From contig JADMJJ010000011.1 in the NCBI GenBank assembly GCA_018780645.1, forward strand, positions 248,001 to 312,000: a DNA stretch of 64,000 nucleotides, in the 5' to 3' direction. The notes under the pieces are model-generated. The model was not told the DNA's origin. It saw only the letters and a program-made list of their open reading frames with translations, and did not search any database. Made by a program: the position numbers and the translations under genes. The first letter of the stretch is position 1. Every line of letters begins with the position of its first letter. This document shows, piece after piece, positions 9,014-19,685 of the stretch. The DNA comes from Burkholderiaceae bacterium. GTDB lineage: Bacteria > Pseudomonadota > Gammaproteobacteria > Burkholderiales > Burkholderiaceae_C.

Positions 9014-9325
9014 TCAGCCCTTGAGGGAGTCGAGTTCATCGACATTGATGGTGGACCGGTTGCGGAACAGCACGACCAGAATGGCCAGGCCGATGGCCGA
9101 TTCCGCCGCCGCCACGGTGAGGATGAAGAAGACGAAGATCTGACCCGCCATATCGCCCAGGTAATGCGAGAAGGCGACGAAATTCAGGTTAACCGCCAGC
9201 AGCATCAGCTCGATGGCCATCAGCAGCACGATCAGGTTCTTGCGGTTCAGGAAGATGCCTATCACCGACAGCGCGAACAGGATCGCGCCCAAGGTCAGGA
9301 AATGGCCCAGTGTCAAAGCGCCCAT
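9014..9325 (-). CDS. nuoK: NADH-quinone oxidoreductase subunit K
   Basis: 103 aa with three membrane spans, homologous to mitochondrial ND4L. It has the two conserved membrane glutamates ([19 protein letters not shown] and [14 protein letters not shown]). I chose the ATG at 9325 because the family starts at [13 protein letters not shown] and is 100-103 aa; an upstream ATG adds 15 residues that read back into nuoJ. It follows nuoJ by one base. Confidence 0.95.
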   Translation of the reverse strand: MGALTLGHFLTLGAILFALSVIGIFLNRKNLIVLLMAIELMLLAVNLNFVAFSHYLGDMAGQIFVFFILTVAAAESAIGLAILVVLFRNRSTINVDELDSLKG

Positions 9326-9326
9326 A

Positions 9327-9974
9327 TCACGCGGCTCCCTTGTTCGATGCGTCGGGAGCGGCAGGAGCATCGGGGGCCTCCACCACGGACTTCATCTTGA
9401 TGATCTTCAGGCGGTCGCCCTTCTTCACCTTGACCTGATCGGCCGGGTTCATCGCTCGTGAGTCCTTGCGCTTGCGCAGGGTCAGGGCGATGGCGGCGAT
9501 GATGCCCACCAGCAGCAGCACGGCAGCAATCTGCAGCGGGTACAGATAGTTGGTGTAGAGGTCGATGCCCAGCAGCTTGGTGTTGCCCAGCTTTTGCGCC
9601 GCGGCGCTCAGGGTCGGCGCCTCGGTCAGGCGGAAACCACCCATCAGGATGGCCGCCATCTCCAGCGCGATCAGTGCGCCGACGATGCCGGCCAGCGGCA
9701 GATGCTTCCAGAAGCCCTGGCGGATGCTGTCGGTGTTGATGTCCAGCATCATCACGACGAACAGGAACAGCACCATCACCGCCCCGATATAGACCAGCAC
9801 CAGGGTGATGGCCAGGAACTCGGCCTTCAAGAGCATCCAGATGCAGGAGGCGGTGAAGAAAGCCAGAATCAGGAACAGCGCCGAGTGCACGGTGCTGCGC
9901 GCCGTGATGACGCGAAACGACGCCAGCAAGAGAATGGCGGAGAAAACATAGAACAGCGCGGTCGTGGTATCCAT
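9327..9974 (-). CDS. nuoJ: NADH-quinone oxidoreductase subunit J
   Basis: 215 aa, homologous to ND6, with five hydrophobic spans. The third-span region [19 protein letters not shown] holds the conserved Tyr-Ile-Gly-Ala helix that carries the pi-bulge in solved complex I structures. After the last span ([18 protein letters not shown]) there is a charged C-terminal tail with [14 protein letters not shown] and an Ala/Pro end, which is longer than in E. coli and common in burkholderials. It follows nuoI by 40 bp. Confidence 0.95.
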   Translation of the reverse strand: MDTTTALFYVFSAILLLASFRVITARSTVHSALFLILAFFTASCIWMLLKAEFLAITLVLVYIGAVMVLFLFVVMMLDINTDSIRQGFWKHLPLAGIVGALIALEMAAILMGGFRLTEAPTLSAAAQKLGNTKLLGIDLYTNYLYPLQIAAVLLLVGIIAAIALTLRKRKDSRAMNPADQVKVKKGDRLKIIKMKSVVEAPDAPAAPDASNKGAA

Positions 9975-10014
9975 AGGGTTCCAGCAAGCGGTCGGAGATC
10001 AGGCAGGCGCCCGA

Positions 10015-10515
10015 TCAGCGGTACTTGGCATCGGCCTCCTTTTCGGCGGCGATCTTCGGTTCGTAGCGGTCACCGACCGCCAAGAGCATGTCCTTGGTGA
10101 AGTACAGGTCACCGCGCTTCTCGCCGTGGTACTCGAAGATGCTGGTCTCGACGATCGAATCGACCGGGCAGCTCTCTTCGCAGAAGCCGCAGAAGATGCA
10201 CTTGGTCAGGTCGATGTCGTAGCGCGTGGTGCGGCGCGAGCCGTCGTCACGCACTTCGGACTCGATGGTGATGGCCATCGCCGGGCACACGGCCTCGCAC
10301 AGTTTGCAGGCGATGCAGCGCTCTTCGCCGTTCTCGTAGCGGCGCAGAGCATGCAGGCCGCGGAAACGCGGCGACAGCGGCGTCTTCTCTTCCGGGAACT
10401 GCACCGTGATGTTGGGCGACAGGAAATGCCGGCCGGTCAAGAGCATGCCCTTGAACAGCTCGGTGAGCATGAAGCTCTGCACAAAGTGCTTGAAGGAGGT
10501 GACTGCAGAAGACAT
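10015..10515 (-). CDS. nuoI: NADH-quinone oxidoreductase subunit I (two [4Fe-4S])
   Basis: 166 aa, the ferredoxin-like subunit that carries clusters N6a and N6b towards NuoB. Both CxxCxxCxxxCP motifs are intact: [12 protein letters not shown] and [12 protein letters not shown]. Start placed at the ATG at 10515 ([14 protein letters not shown]), the usual family start; a longer reading from 10542 has no support. It is separated from nuoH by 86 bp that hold a REP-like palindrome, the largest gap inside this operon. Confidence 0.96.
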   Translation of the reverse strand: MSSAVTSFKHFVQSFMLTELFKGMLLTGRHFLSPNITVQFPEEKTPLSPRFRGLHALRRYENGEERCIACKLCEAVCPAMAITIESEVRDDGSRRTTRYDIDLTKCIFCGFCEESCPVDSIVETSIFEYHGEKRGDLYFTKDMLLAVGDRYEPKIAAEKEADAKYR

Positions 10516-10530
10516 ATCAGAGACTCCGCC

Positions 10531-10580
10531 GAGCCGCCTCAAGGAGGCTCGCGCCCCCCTGGGGGGCAGTGAACAAAGTG
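10531..10580. repeat. REP-like GC palindrome between nuoH and nuoI
   Basis: The nuoI-nuoH gap holds two inverted repeats in a row. The first is GAGCC-G-CCT-CA-AGG-A-GGCTC at 10531-10550. The second is the perfect palindrome GCCCCCCTGGGGGGC at 10553-10567, followed by the direct repeat GTGAACAAAGTGAACGTG. From memory this resembles REP-type intergenic repeats common in Comamonadaceae and relatives; I see only one copy in this window. It could stabilise or attenuate the nuo message. Confidence 0.5.
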
Positions 10581-10601
10581 AACGTGGGGGCCGTCGTCAT
10601 G

Positions 10602-11666
10602 TCACTTCCAGATGTTGAAGGGGGACTGAATCCACAGGCCCACGACGACCAGCCAGACCAGGGTGACCGGGATGAAGATCTTCCAGCCCAGACGCATGAT
10701 CTGGTCATAGCGGAAGCGCGGGAACGTGGCCCGCACCCACAGGAAGGTGGTCACGACGACAAAGGTCTTGATGCCAAGCCAGATCCAGCCCGGGATGAAG
10801 TCCAGCGCGGCGATCGGCGACAGCCAGCCGCCCAGGAACAGGGTCACGGCCAGGATGGAGACCAGTATCATGTTCGCGTATTCGGCCAGGAAGAACATCG
10901 CGAAGGCCATACCCGAGTACTCGATCATGTGACCGGCGACGATTTCCGACTCGCCTTCGACCACGTCGAACGGGTGGCGGTTGGTTTCAGCCAGACCCGA
11001 GATGAAGTAGACGACGAAGATGGGCAGCAGCGGTAGCCAGTTCCAGGACAGGAAGCTCAGGCCCATGTCGGCGAACATGCCCTTGCCCTGGCCGAGCACG
11101 ATCTCGCTCATATTCATCGTGCCGGCAACCATCAGCACCACTACCAGGCAGAAGCCCATGGCGATCTCATACGACACCATCTGCGCCGAGGCGCGCAACG
11201 CGCCCAGGAAGGCGTACTTCGAGTTCGAGGCCCAGCCGGCGATGATCACGCCGTAGACCTCCATCGAGGTGATGGCCATCAGGAACAGCAGGCCGGCGTT
11301 GATATTGGACAACGCGACCTCGGGGCCGAACGGAATCACCACCCAGGCGGCCAGCGCCGGCATGATGGTCATCACCGGACCGAGGAAGAACAGGCCCTTG
11401 TTGGCCGCCGTCGGGACGATGATCTCCTTGAAGATCAGCTTCACCGCGTCGGCGATAGGGGTCAGCAGGCCGAAGGGGCCGACACGGTTGGGGCCGGGTC
11501 GGATCTGCGACCAGCCGATGGCCTTGCGTTCCCACAGGGTCAGGTAGGCGACGCAACCCATCAGGGGTGCGACCAGGACCACGATCTTGATCAGGTTCCA
11601 GACCACGGGCCAGAAGCCGCCCAGCAGCGAAGATCCGAATTGATTCAGGCTGTCTATCATCGTCAC
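10602..11666 (-). CDS. nuoH: NADH-quinone oxidoreductase subunit H
   Basis: 354 aa, homologous to ND1, with eight membrane spans. It forms the quinone-binding chamber at the join of the membrane and peripheral arms. Seen are the conserved loop [21 protein letters not shown], the acidic loop [19 protein letters not shown], and [17 protein letters not shown] near the C-terminus. All key charged residues of the quinone cavity are present. The start overlaps the nuoG stop by 4 bp (ATGA). Confidence 0.97.
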   Translation of the reverse strand: MTMIDSLNQFGSSLLGGFWPVVWNLIKIVVLVAPLMGCVAYLTLWERKAIGWSQIRPGPNRVGPFGLLTPIADAVKLIFKEIIVPTAANKGLFFLGPVMTIMPALAAWVVIPFGPEVALSNINAGLLFLMAITSMEVYGVIIAGWASNSKYAFLGALRASAQMVSYEIAMGFCLVVVLMVAGTMNMSEIVLGQGKGMFADMGLSFLSWNWLPLLPIFVVYFISGLAETNRHPFDVVEGESEIVAGHMIEYSGMAFAMFFLAEYANMILVSILAVTLFLGGWLSPIAALDFIPGWIWLGIKTFVVVTTFLWVRATFPRFRYDQIMRLGWKIFIPVTLVWLVVVGLWIQSPFNIWK

Positions 11667-13990
11667 ACCTTGGCGATAGAGAGTTCGCCGAACATCGCAC
11701 CGAGTGCGGCGGTGTCTGCGAGGCCGGCCGGCACACGCGCGGTGTTGGCCGGCAGGGCTGCGTCATGGCGGGCGGGCAATTGCACCGAGGCGCCGTTCTG
11801 CGTAACCGTCACCTTGTCGCCGTTCTGCAGGCCCAGCTGGGTCCACAGCGCGGTCGGCAGGCTGGCGACGGCCGCGTTCTTGGCATCGGCCGTCAGCTGC
11901 AGCGAGGTGGCATGGCGCACCAGGGCGTCGGTGCTGTAGATCGGCACGTCGGCGATGCGCTCAATGCCGCTGGCTGCGGCGCCGACCTTGATCGCGGCCT
12001 GCGTGCTGTTGTCCAGACGCGAACTCATGTCCATCTCCACACCCAGCGCGGCACTGCGCACCTGCTCCGAGGTCTCGAAGTCGAAGTTCGGCAGGCCCAG
12101 CATGGTGCCCAGCACGCGCAGGACCTTCCAGGCCGGACGGGTCTCGCCCTGCGGCTTGACGACACCCACAAAGCTCTGCACGCGACCTTCGGCATTGACG
12201 AAAGTGCCCGAGGTCTCGGTGAACGGCGCGATCGGCAGCAGCACATCGGCCTGCTCGAAGCCAGTCTTGAAGGCGCTGAACATCACGACCATATCGGCCT
12301 TGGCCACGCCTTGCAGCGCGGCCGAGGTGTTGGCCGTGTCGAACTGCGGATCGACGTTGAGCAGCAGCGCGGCCTTCAGCGGCGACGCGGCCGACAGCAT
12401 CTGGCCGGCGTTCAGACCACCCTGCCCTGGCAGCGCGTTGACCAACTGCGCGCCTACCGTGTTGGCGGCGGCGCCCAGATAGCCGACCGTGGCACCGGTT
12501 TGTGCAGCGATCCAGTTGGCAAGCGCCAGCAGGCTGGCGGCCTGCGGATGTTGTGCTGCGGCATTGCCCAACAGCACGGCCTTGCGCTGGCCGGACAGCA
12601 GCGAGGCGGCGATCGCCTGGGCCTGAACGGTCGCGGTGCCGGCGGCCGGAGCCGTTGCACCATTGCTTTGTGCGATCGCGGTCGCGATATTGGCCAGGGC
12701 CTGCGTCCAGGCGCTGGGTGCGACGGTGACGCGCTGCGCCACGTTCATCAGCCAGTCATCGGCTGTTGCGTGGACGCTGTGGATCTTTGCGCCATGGCGG
12801 GCAGCTTGGCGCAGGCGCTGGGCAAACAGCGGATGGTCCTTGCGCAGGAAGGAGCCGATCACCAGCACGCGATCCAGCTGCGACAGCGAGGCCACCGAGC
12901 GGCCCAGCCAGTGCGCCTTGCTGGCAGGTGCGGCGTTGCTGAAGTCAGCGGCATGGGTGCGGAAGTCGATGTTTTCGCTGCCCAGGCCGCGCACCAGCGC
13001 AGCCAACAGGTGCAGCTCTTCGACGGTGCTGTGGGCCGAGCCGATTGCGCCAATGCTGGCCGCGCCATGCTGGGTCTTGATCTGCTTCAGGCCGTTGGCG
13101 ACATATTCCAGCGCGGCGGTCCAGTTGACTTCCTTCCACAGTCCGGCCTGCTTGACCATGGGCTGGGTCAGGCGCTGATCGCTGTTCAAGGCCTCGTACG
13201 AGAAGCGGTCGCGGTCGGCTATCCAGCACTCGTTGACGTCTTCGTTCTCCAACGGCACGACGCGCATGACGCGGTTGTTCTTGACCTGGGCGATCAGGTT
13301 GGCGCCGGTCGAGTCGTGCGGGCTGACGGTCTTGCGGCGCGACAGCTCCCAGGTGCGGGCGCTGTAGCGGAAGGGCTTGCTGGTCAGCGCGCCGACCGGG
13401 CAGATGTCAATCATATTGCCCGACAGCTCGGAGTCCACCGAACGGCCGACAAAGGTCTGGATCTCGGCATGCTCGCCGCGGCTGGTCATGCCCAGCTCCA
13501 TCACGCCGGCAATCTCCTGGCCGAAACGAACGCAGCGCGTGCAGTGGATGCAGCGGCTCATTTCTTCCATCGAGACCAGCGGGCCGATGTTCTTGTGGAA
13601 CACCACGCGCTTTTCTTCGGTGTAGCGCGAGCTGCTGCCGCCATAGCCGACGGCCAGATCCTGCAGCTGGCACTCGCCGCCCTGGTCGCAGATCGGGCAG
13701 TCCAGCGGGTGGTTGATCAGCAGGAACTCCATCACGCCCTGCTGGGCCTTGATGGCTTTCTCGCTCTTGGTGCGCACGATCATGCCCTGCGTCACCGGCG
13801 TGGCGCAGGCCGGCATCGGCTTGGGCGCCTTCTCGACGTCCACCAGGCACATGCGGCAGTTGGCGGCAATCGAGAGCTTCTTGTGATAGCAGAAATGCGG
13901 CACATAGGTGCCGGCGTTTTCGGCTGCATGCATGATCATGCTGCCTTCCAACACTTGCACTTTCTTGCCGTCGAGTTCAATTTCAACCAT
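11663..13990 (-). CDS. nuoG: NADH-quinone oxidoreductase subunit G
   Basis: 775 aa, the large Fe-S subunit of the peripheral arm. The N-terminal domain carries ligands for one [2Fe-2S] cluster ([17 protein letters not shown]), then [18 protein letters not shown] and the [4Fe-4S] motif [16 protein letters not shown]. The rest is a molybdopterin-oxidoreductase-like fold ([13 protein letters not shown] at its start) that carries no visible molybdenum ligand, as is normal for NuoG. Length matches betaproteobacterial NuoG and is shorter than the E. coli form. It follows nuoF by 27 bp. Confidence 0.96.
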   Translation of the reverse strand: MVEIELDGKKVQVLEGSMIMHAAENAGTYVPHFCYHKKLSIAANCRMCLVDVEKAPKPMPACATPVTQGMIVRTKSEKAIKAQQGVMEFLLINHPLDCPICDQGGECQLQDLAVGYGGSSSRYTEEKRVVFHKNIGPLVSMEEMSRCIHCTRCVRFGQEIAGVMELGMTSRGEHAEIQTFVGRSVDSELSGNMIDICPVGALTSKPFRYSARTWELSRRKTVSPHDSTGANLIAQVKNNRVMRVVPLENEDVNECWIADRDRFSYEALNSDQRLTQPMVKQAGLWKEVNWTAALEYVANGLKQIKTQHGAASIGAIGSAHSTVEELHLLAALVRGLGSENIDFRTHAADFSNAAPASKAHWLGRSVASLSQLDRVLVIGSFLRKDHPLFAQRLRQAARHGAKIHSVHATADDWLMNVAQRVTVAPSAWTQALANIATAIAQSNGATAPAAGTATVQAQAIAASLLSGQRKAVLLGNAAAQHPQAASLLALANWIAAQTGATVGYLGAAANTVGAQLVNALPGQGGLNAGQMLSAASPLKAALLLNVDPQFDTANTSAALQGVAKADMVVMFSAFKTGFEQADVLLPIAPFTETSGTFVNAEGRVQSFVGVVKPQGETRPAWKVLRVLGTMLGLPNFDFETSEQVRSAALGVEMDMSSRLDNSTQAAIKVGAAASGIERIADVPIYSTDALVRHATSLQLTADAKNAAVASLPTALWTQLGLQNGDKVTVTQNGASVQLPARHDAALPANTARVPAGLADTAALGAMFGELSIAKV

Positions 13991-14017
13991 AGCTAGTCCA
14001 GGCCTCAGTCACTTGCT

Positions 14018-15355
14018 TCAGGCCGCCGCGGGGGCCTGTTCGATCAGGTGCACAAACTCGTGCTTGAAATGCTTGATCATGGCCCGCACCGGCATTGCCG
14101 CCGCGTCGCCCAGGGCACAGATCGTGCGGCCCTGAATGTTGTCGGCCACCGAGTTCAAGAGGTCGATGTCTTCCATGCGGCCGTGGCCATTGGCAATGCG
14201 CTCGACCATGCGGTACATCCAGCCCGTGCCTTCGCGGCAGGGTGTGCATTGGCCGCAGGACTCGTGCATGTAGAAGTAGCTCAGGCGCAGCAGGCTCTTG
14301 ACCATGCAGCGGGTGTCGTCCATCACGATCACCGCCCCCGAGCCCAGCATTGAGCCTGCCTTGGCGATGGAGTCATAGTCCATCGTGCATTCCATCATCA
14401 CGCTGGCCGGCAGCACCGGCGACGACGATCCACCGGGAATCACCGCCTTCAAGGTACGACCCTTGCGCACACCGCCGGCGAGCTCCAGCAGCTTGGCGAA
14501 CGGCAGGCCCATGGGCACTTCGTAGTTGCCCGGACGTTCGACATCGCCCGAGACCGAATAGATCTTGGTGCCGCCGTTGTTGGGCTTGCCGATTTCCAGG
14601 TATTGCTGGCCACCGTTGCGGATGATCCAGGGCACCGCGGCAAAGGTCTCGGTGTTGTTGATCGTCGTCGGCTTGCCGTACAGGCCGAAGCTGGCCGGGA
14701 ATGGCGGCTTGAAGCGCGGCTGACCCTTCTTGCCTTCGAGCGATTCGAGCAGCGCGGTTTCTTCGCCGCAGATATAGGCGCCGAAGCCGTGGAAGGCGTG
14801 CAGCTGGAAGTTGAACCCGCTGCCGAAGATGTTGTCACCGAGGAAGCCGGCGGCGCGAGCCTCTTCCAGCGCAGCCTCGAAGCGGTCATAGGCCTCGAAG
14901 ATCTCGCCGTGGATGTAGTTGTAGCCCACCGAGATGCCCATCGCGTAGGCGGCGATGGCCATGCCCTCGATCACGATATGCGGGTTGAACATCAGGATGT
15001 CGCGGTCCTTGCAGGTGCCTGGCTCGCCCTCGTCCGAGTTGCAGACCAGGTACTTCTGGCCCGGGAACTGGCGCGGCATGAAGCTCCACTTCAGGCCGGT
15101 CGGGAAGCCCGCACCGCCGCGGCCGCGCAGGCCCGAGGTCTTGACTTCGGCAATGACTTGGTCCTGGGTCATGCCCTCGCCATCGCCACCCTTGAGAATC
15201 TTGCGCAGTGCCTCGTAGCCACCACGGGCGACATAGTCTTTCAGCGACCAGTTCTTGCCGTCCAGGCCCGCATAGATCTGCGCGCCGACATGGCGGTCAT
15301 GGAAGCAGGTCTCGGTGCCCGTGGCCCGAAATTTGGAGAGATCCAACATCGTCAT
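14018..15355 (-). CDS. nuoF: NADH-quinone oxidoreductase subunit F (FMN, NADH site)
   Basis: 445 aa, the NADH-oxidising subunit. Seen are the nucleotide/FMN-binding stretches [15 protein letters not shown] and [15 protein letters not shown], and the [4Fe-4S] N3 ligands [12 protein letters not shown] with the fourth Cys further on ([14 protein letters not shown]). It takes hydride from NADH to FMN and passes electrons to the NuoG clusters. It follows nuoE by 7 bp. Confidence 0.97.
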   Translation of the reverse strand: MTMLDLSKFRATGTETCFHDRHVGAQIYAGLDGKNWSLKDYVARGGYEALRKILKGGDGEGMTQDQVIAEVKTSGLRGRGGAGFPTGLKWSFMPRQFPGQKYLVCNSDEGEPGTCKDRDILMFNPHIVIEGMAIAAYAMGISVGYNYIHGEIFEAYDRFEAALEEARAAGFLGDNIFGSGFNFQLHAFHGFGAYICGEETALLESLEGKKGQPRFKPPFPASFGLYGKPTTINNTETFAAVPWIIRNGGQQYLEIGKPNNGGTKIYSVSGDVERPGNYEVPMGLPFAKLLELAGGVRKGRTLKAVIPGGSSSPVLPASVMMECTMDYDSIAKAGSMLGSGAVIVMDDTRCMVKSLLRLSYFYMHESCGQCTPCREGTGWMYRMVERIANGHGRMEDIDLLNSVADNIQGRTICALGDAAAMPVRAMIKHFKHEFVHLIEQAPAAA

Positions 15356-15362
15356 GGTCCGT

Positions 15363-15863
15363 TCAGGCGTTGGCGTTGGTCTTGAGCAGGTCCAGCAGCT
15401 CGTCCAGCCGCTGCTCGCTCATGAAACTGCACATCTGGCGGTCGTTGACCAGCAGCACCGGCGAGTCGGCGCAAGCGCCCAGGCATTCGCTCTTCTGCAC
15501 GGTGAACAGGCCGTCGGCGGTGGTGCCGCCCTCTTCGATGCCCAGCTTGCTGCAGACATGGTCCAGCGCCGTCTGGCCGTCGCGCAGTTGGCAGGGCAGA
15601 TTGGTGCAGACGTTCAGCTTGAACTTGCCCACCGGCCGCTGGTTGTACATGTTGTAGAAGGTGGTGACCTCGTGCACCGCGATAGGCGCAACTCCGATGT
15701 ACGCCGCGATCGCATCCTCGCTCTCGCGCGACACGAAGCCCTGCTCCTGCTGCACGATGGACAGGCAGGCCATCACGGCCGAGATGCGCTGATCGGCCGG
15801 GTACTTGGCGACCTCGCGATCAAAGCGAGCGCGGGTGGCGTCGGAAAGAATGTATTCGCTCAT
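15363..15863 (-). CDS. nuoE: NADH-quinone oxidoreductase subunit E ([2Fe-2S])
   Basis: 166 aa, thioredoxin-like fold with cluster N1a. The four ligands are seen as CTNLPC (C-x4-C) and CLGAC (C-x3-C). The N-terminal helical part ([20 protein letters not shown]) and [11 protein letters not shown] are family hallmarks. It forms a heterodimer with NuoF. The start overlaps the nuoD stop by 4 bp. Confidence 0.96.
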   Translation of the reverse strand: MSEYILSDATRARFDREVAKYPADQRISAVMACLSIVQQEQGFVSRESEDAIAAYIGVAPIAVHEVTTFYNMYNQRPVGKFKLNVCTNLPCQLRDGQTALDHVCSKLGIEEGGTTADGLFTVQKSECLGACADSPVLLVNDRQMCSFMSEQRLDELLDLLKTNANA

Positions 15864-17113
15864 CGGTCAATCTCACCAAACACGATGTCCATCGTGCCAA
15901 TCACGGCCACGGCATCGGCAATCATGTGGCCACGGGCCATTTCGTCCAGCGCGGCCAAGTGCGAGAAGCCGGGCGCGCGGATCTTCAGACGGTAAGGCTT
16001 GTTCGCACCGTCGCTGACGATGTAGATGCCGAATTCGCCCTTGGGATGCTCGACGGAGGCATAGGCCTGGCCTTCGGGCACGTGGAAGCCTTCGGTGAAG
16101 AGCTTGAAGTGATGGATCAGTTCTTCCATATTCGACTTCATGTCCACCCGGGACGGCGGTGCCACCTTGTGGTTGTCGGTGATCACCGGGCCGGGGTTGG
16201 CCTTCAACCAGGCCACGCACTGCTGGATGATGCTGTTGGACTGGCGCATTTCCTCGACGCGCACCAGATAGCGGTCGTAGGTGTCGCCATTCGTGCCCAC
16301 CGGCACGTCGAAGTCCATCTTGTCGTAGACCTCGTAGGGTTGGGTCTTGCGCAGATCCCAGGCAATGCCGGAGCCACGCAGCATCGGGCCGCTGAAGCCC
16401 AGGTTCAGCGCGCGTTCCGGCGTGACCGTGCCGATGCCGACCGTGCGCTGCTTCCAGATGCGGTTGTCGGTCAGCAGGGTCTCGTAGTCGTCGACGTTCT
16501 TCGGGAAGCGCTTGCAGAAGTCCTCGATGAAGTCCAGCAGGGAGCCCGAGCGGTTCTCGTTCAGGCGCGCGATCGTCTTGGCGTTCTTGATCTTGCTGAC
16601 CTGGTACTGCGGCATGCTGTCCGGCAGGTCGCGGTAGACACCGCCCGGGCGGAAATAGGCCGCGTGCATGCGCGCACCCGACACCGCCTCGTACATGTCG
16701 AACAGATCTTCCCGCTCGCGGAAGCAGTAGATCAGGATGTTCATCGCGCCGCAGTCGATGCCGTGCGCACCGAGCCACAGCAGGTGGTTCAGCAGGCGTG
16801 TGATCTCGGAGAACATGACGCGGATGTATTGCGCACGCAGCGGCACATCGACGCCGATCAGCTTCTCGATCGCCAGGCAGTAGGCATGCTCGTTGGACAT
16901 CATCGACACATAGTCGAGGCGGTCCATGTAAGGCAGCGATTGGATGAAGGTCTTGCTCTCGGCCAGCTTCTCGGTCGCGCGGTGCAGCAGGCCGATATGC
17001 GGATCGGCGCGCTGAATGACCTCGCCATCGAGCTCGAGCACCAGGCGCAGCACGCCGTGCGCGGCCGGATGCTGGGGACCGAAGTTCAGGGTGTAGTTCT
17101 TGATATCAGCCAT
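15860..17113 (-). CDS. nuoD: NADH-quinone oxidoreductase subunit D
   Basis: 417 aa, the 49-kDa-type subunit, related to the large subunit of [NiFe] hydrogenases but without the nickel cysteines. It lines the quinone pocket with NuoB. Seen are the N-terminal [18 protein letters not shown], the [10 protein letters not shown] loop and DPCDR-region equivalents near the end ([13 protein letters not shown]). I use the ATG at 17113, because a GAGG ribosome-binding site lies 5 bp before it; the longer reading needs a TTG at 17128. It follows nuoC by 74 bp. Confidence 0.96.
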   Translation of the reverse strand: MADIKNYTLNFGPQHPAAHGVLRLVLELDGEVIQRADPHIGLLHRATEKLAESKTFIQSLPYMDRLDYVSMMSNEHAYCLAIEKLIGVDVPLRAQYIRVMFSEITRLLNHLLWLGAHGIDCGAMNILIYCFREREDLFDMYEAVSGARMHAAYFRPGGVYRDLPDSMPQYQVSKIKNAKTIARLNENRSGSLLDFIEDFCKRFPKNVDDYETLLTDNRIWKQRTVGIGTVTPERALNLGFSGPMLRGSGIAWDLRKTQPYEVYDKMDFDVPVGTNGDTYDRYLVRVEEMRQSNSIIQQCVAWLKANPGPVITDNHKVAPPSRVDMKSNMEELIHHFKLFTEGFHVPEGQAYASVEHPKGEFGIYIVSDGANKPYRLKIRAPGFSHLAALDEMARGHMIADAVAVIGTMDIVFGEIDR

Positions 17114-17187
17114 AGAAGCCTCAGGCAACGCGCAACGCGCGGTGGCCGGAAATACCTTGGGAAGAGGAACGCGGCAGCTGTGCCATC

Positions 17188-17784
17188 TCAGTGCAGACCG
17201 CCGTAGTTGTCTTCACGGATGATGCGCGGCGTGATCTCGCGCGGCTCGATGGTGACGGGCTGGTAGATGACGCGCTTCTGCTCCGCGTCATAGCGCATCT
17301 CCACATGGCCGGTGGTCGGGAAGTCCTTGCGCATCGGGTGGCCGATGAAGCCATAGTCGGTCAGGATGCGACGCAGGTCTTCGTGGCCGTCGAAGATGAT
17401 GCCGAACATGTCGAAGGCCTCGCGCTCGAACCAGCTCGCCGAGTTCCACACCGGGGTCAATGCATCGACTCGGGGCAGATCGTCTTCCGGGCAGTTGACG
17501 ACAAGGCGCAGGCGCCAGTTCTTGCTGATCGACAGCAGGTGAGAGACCACGGCAAAACGTGGCCCCTCGTGCAGGCCGTCCTTGTAGGTGCTGTAGTCCA
17601 GGCCGCACAGATCCATCAGCTGCTCGAAGCGCAGCTCGGGATGGTCGCGCAGGGTGGTGGCCACCTCGGTGTAGTCCTTGGCCGCGACGGTCAGGGTCAG
17701 CTCGCCCAGGGCGCTGGTCAGCGACTGGATGCGCTCGCCGAGCACGGTCTGCAGGGCTTGCTGGAGGGTGTCAAGTTTGCTCAT
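17188..17784 (-). CDS. nuoC: NADH-quinone oxidoreductase subunit C
   Basis: 198 aa, the 30-kDa-type subunit of the peripheral arm. The hallmark [12 protein letters not shown] is followed by [23 protein letters not shown]. It is a separate protein here, not fused to NuoD as in E. coli. It has no cofactor of its own and supports the NuoB/NuoD quinone module. It follows nuoB by 12 bp. Confidence 0.97.
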   Translation of the reverse strand: MSKLDTLQQALQTVLGERIQSLTSALGELTLTVAAKDYTEVATTLRDHPELRFEQLMDLCGLDYSTYKDGLHEGPRFAVVSHLLSISKNWRLRLVVNCPEDDLPRVDALTPVWNSASWFEREAFDMFGIIFDGHEDLRRILTDYGFIGHPMRKDFPTTGHVEMRYDAEQKRVIYQPVTIEPREITPRIIREDNYGGLH

Positions 17785-17796
17785 CTGTGCCGGCCC

Positions 17797-18273
17797 TCAG
17801 CGCGCGATCGTGTTTTCACGGCGGATCTTGGCCTGCAGCTGCAGGATGCCGTAGAGCAGCGCTTCCGCGGTGGGCGGGCAGCCGGGCACATAGACGTCGA
17901 CCGGCACGATGCGGTCGCAGCCGCGCACGACCGAATAGCTGTAGTGGTAGTAGCCGCCGCCATTGGCGCAGGAGCCCATCGACAGCACCCAGCGCGGCTC
18001 GGCCATCTGGTCATAGACCTTGCGCAACGCCGGCGCCATCTTGTTGCACAGCGTGCCGGCCACAATCATCAGGTCCGACTGGCGCGGGCTGGGGCGGAAC
18101 AGCATGCCGAAGCGGTCGATGTCATAGCGGGCCGCGCCCGCATGCATCATTTCCACCGCGCAGCAGGCCAGACCGAAGGTCATCGGCCACAGCGAGCCGG
18201 TCTTGGACCAGTTGATCAGCGTGTCCACCGAGGTGGTGACAAAGCCTTCTTTGAGAACGCCTTCAATACCCAT
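17797..18273 (-). CDS. nuoB: NADH-quinone oxidoreductase subunit B ([4Fe-4S] N2)
   Basis: 158 aa, the subunit with cluster N2, the last electron carrier before quinone. The tandem cysteines [10 protein letters not shown] and the later cysteines in [13 protein letters not shown] and [11 protein letters not shown] are all present, giving the four ligands. Length is normal. It lies 70 bp after nuoA; the next gene, nuoC, follows within 12 bp. Confidence 0.97.
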   Translation of the reverse strand: MGIEGVLKEGFVTTSVDTLINWSKTGSLWPMTFGLACCAVEMMHAGAARYDIDRFGMLFRPSPRQSDLMIVAGTLCNKMAPALRKVYDQMAEPRWVLSMGSCANGGGYYHYSYSVVRGCDRIVPVDVYVPGCPPTAEALLYGILQLQAKIRRENTIAR

Positions 18274-18343
18274 GTCTAATTTCCATTCAGTCGAGGCAGG
18301 ACAGAGTCCGGATCCAGTGCGAACACCAGACTAAAGACACCAC

Positions 18344-18703
18344 TCACTCCCAATCGAGGGCGCCTTTTTTCCACTCGTAGATGAAACCCACGACCAGAAT
18401 GCCCAGAAAAACCATCATCGACCAGAAGCCCACGGCCCCGATTTCGCGCAGCGACACCGCCCACGGAAACAGGAAGGCGATTTCCAGGTCAAACAAGATG
18501 AAGAGGATGGCGACGAGGTAGTAGCGCACGTCGAACTTCATGCGCGCGTCTTCGAAGGCTTCGAAGCCGCATTCGTAGGGGGAGTTCTTGGCGGCGTCCG
18601 GGCGGTTGGGGCCGAAGATGAAGCCCAGCACCTGGGGCGCAATACCGACCGCCGTGCCGACCAGGATGAAGAGGATGACAGGCAGGTACTGGTCCAGATT
18701 CAT
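18344..18703 (-). CDS. nuoA: NADH-quinone oxidoreductase subunit A
   Basis: 119 aa, homologous to ND3, with three membrane spans. The conserved loop [34 protein letters not shown] carries the cysteine that shifts exposure between active and deactive states in related complexes. First gene of the 14-gene nuo operon. The 255-bp region upstream, up to the tRNA, holds no promoter I can defend, so read-through from secG or the tRNA is possible. Confidence 0.97.
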   Translation of the reverse strand: MNLDQYLPVILFILVGTAVGIAPQVLGFIFGPNRPDAAKNSPYECGFEAFEDARMKFDVRYYLVAILFILFDLEIAFLFPWAVSLREIGAVGFWSMMVFLGILVVGFIYEWKKGALDWE

Positions 18704-18959
18704 GGGGAATGCTCTTTTATGGCGTTGGCTAGAACTTCAATCATCCGGCAAGGCCCATGCACCGCGCATCGACCGATGACCCATCAAGCGCAACGGGCGC
18801 GCCGCCAACGCCCATTATGGTCGCTTGCGGCTTACGCCCGCTTGTCTCCCGCTACGCCTTTCTTGATTGGCGTCATGACCGGGCACTGCACCTGAACTGA
18901 AACTGACAGACAAGGCGCCGGATCAGGCCCTTGCATGCGCTTGCTCAGAATTTCGAAAC

Positions 18960-19044
18960 TGGTGCCGTCGGCGAGACTCGAACTCGCACAGCTTTCGCCA
19001 CTACCCCCTCAAGATAGCGTGTCTACCAATTTCACCACGACGGC
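18960..19044 (-). tRNA. tRNA-Leu (anticodon GAG)
   Basis: 85 nt on the minus strand. The acceptor stem pairs GCCGTCG with CGACGGC, the discriminator is A and CCA is encoded. The D arm holds AAATTGGTAGACAC. The anticodon stem is CTATC/GGTAG around loop TTGAGGG, giving anticodon GAG. There is a long variable arm (TGGCGAAAGCTG region) and a T arm GCGAG-TTCGAGT-CTCGC. It reads CTC and CTT leucine codons. It lies between secG and nuoA on the same strand. Confidence 0.95.
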
Positions 19045-19213
19045 ATTTTTGAGTGCTTGAAACGCATGAGGCTGGCATTTCAAACAGCCTCGTATTCTAG
19101 ACCGAAATTACCCTTGGTCCGGGCACTTTCCTCTGAAATATGCGCTGAATCGCGAGGCTGTCTCCGTATCGCACAGGCAGTGCAAGAGACGACCTCGCTG
19201 CGATCTGCGTCTC

Positions 19214-19609
19214 TTACTTCGAGGCGGCCGGAGCGGGCACCGCAGCGGCGGGCAAGGCACCAGGAATGCCGGTCGGGACTGCCGGATTCAGGGCACTGGC
19301 GGCAACGCCAGGCGCGCTGGCGGCCGGAGCAGCCTTGTCCAGGATGGAGCTGGGTTCGCCGGACGCCATCGTGTGGCTGCCGAAATAGGCCATGCCCAGG
19401 GTGCAGGCAAAGAACAGCGTAGCCGCCACGGCCGTGGTACGCGAAAGGAAGTTGGCGCTGCCGGTGGCACCGAACAGGCTGCCCGAGGCGCCGCTGCCGA
19501 AGGACGCGCCCATGTCGGCACCCTTGCCGTGCTGGATCAACACCAGGCCAATCATGGTCAGCGCGCTCAGCATTTGCACGATCAGCACCAGGTTCATCAA
19601 GATCTGCAT
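19214..19609 (-). CDS. secG: Preprotein translocase subunit SecG
   Basis: 131 aa. Two hydrophobic spans (LNLVLIVQMLSALTMIGLVLI and TTAVAATLFFACTLGMAYF) flank the conserved QHGKGADMGASFGSGASGS loop, which defines SecG, the small accessory subunit of the SecYEG channel. The C-terminus is a long Ala/Pro-rich tail (about 45 residues), which is common in betaproteobacteria. It lies between tpiA and the tRNA, all on the same strand. Confidence 0.95.
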   Translation of the reverse strand: MQILMNLVLIVQMLSALTMIGLVLIQHGKGADMGASFGSGASGSLFGATGSANFLSRTTAVAATLFFACTLGMAYFGSHTMASGEPSSILDKAAPAASAPGVAASALNPAVPTGIPGALPAAAVPAPAASK

Positions 19610-19685
19610 TTCAACTCACTCCAAGTTCGATATTCAGTGTTGGCGCGCCCATCGGGTCACGCCAGTCATATTTTGTGTTGGCCGA

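Noticed and set aside
11765-13996. A 743-codon open frame on the plus strand opposite nuoG, and other very long frames opposite nuoL, nuoM, nuoD and phaZ.
   Set aside because: GC-rich codon use leaves few stops in the antisense frames. Their protein sequences are His/Gln/Arg-rich without any domain, and the other strand codes clear complex I or depolymerase proteins.
18704-18959. A nuoA promoter (CATAAT and TTGAAG-like boxes upstream).
   Set aside because: No pair of hexamers has acceptable sequence and spacing together, so I do not call a promoter.
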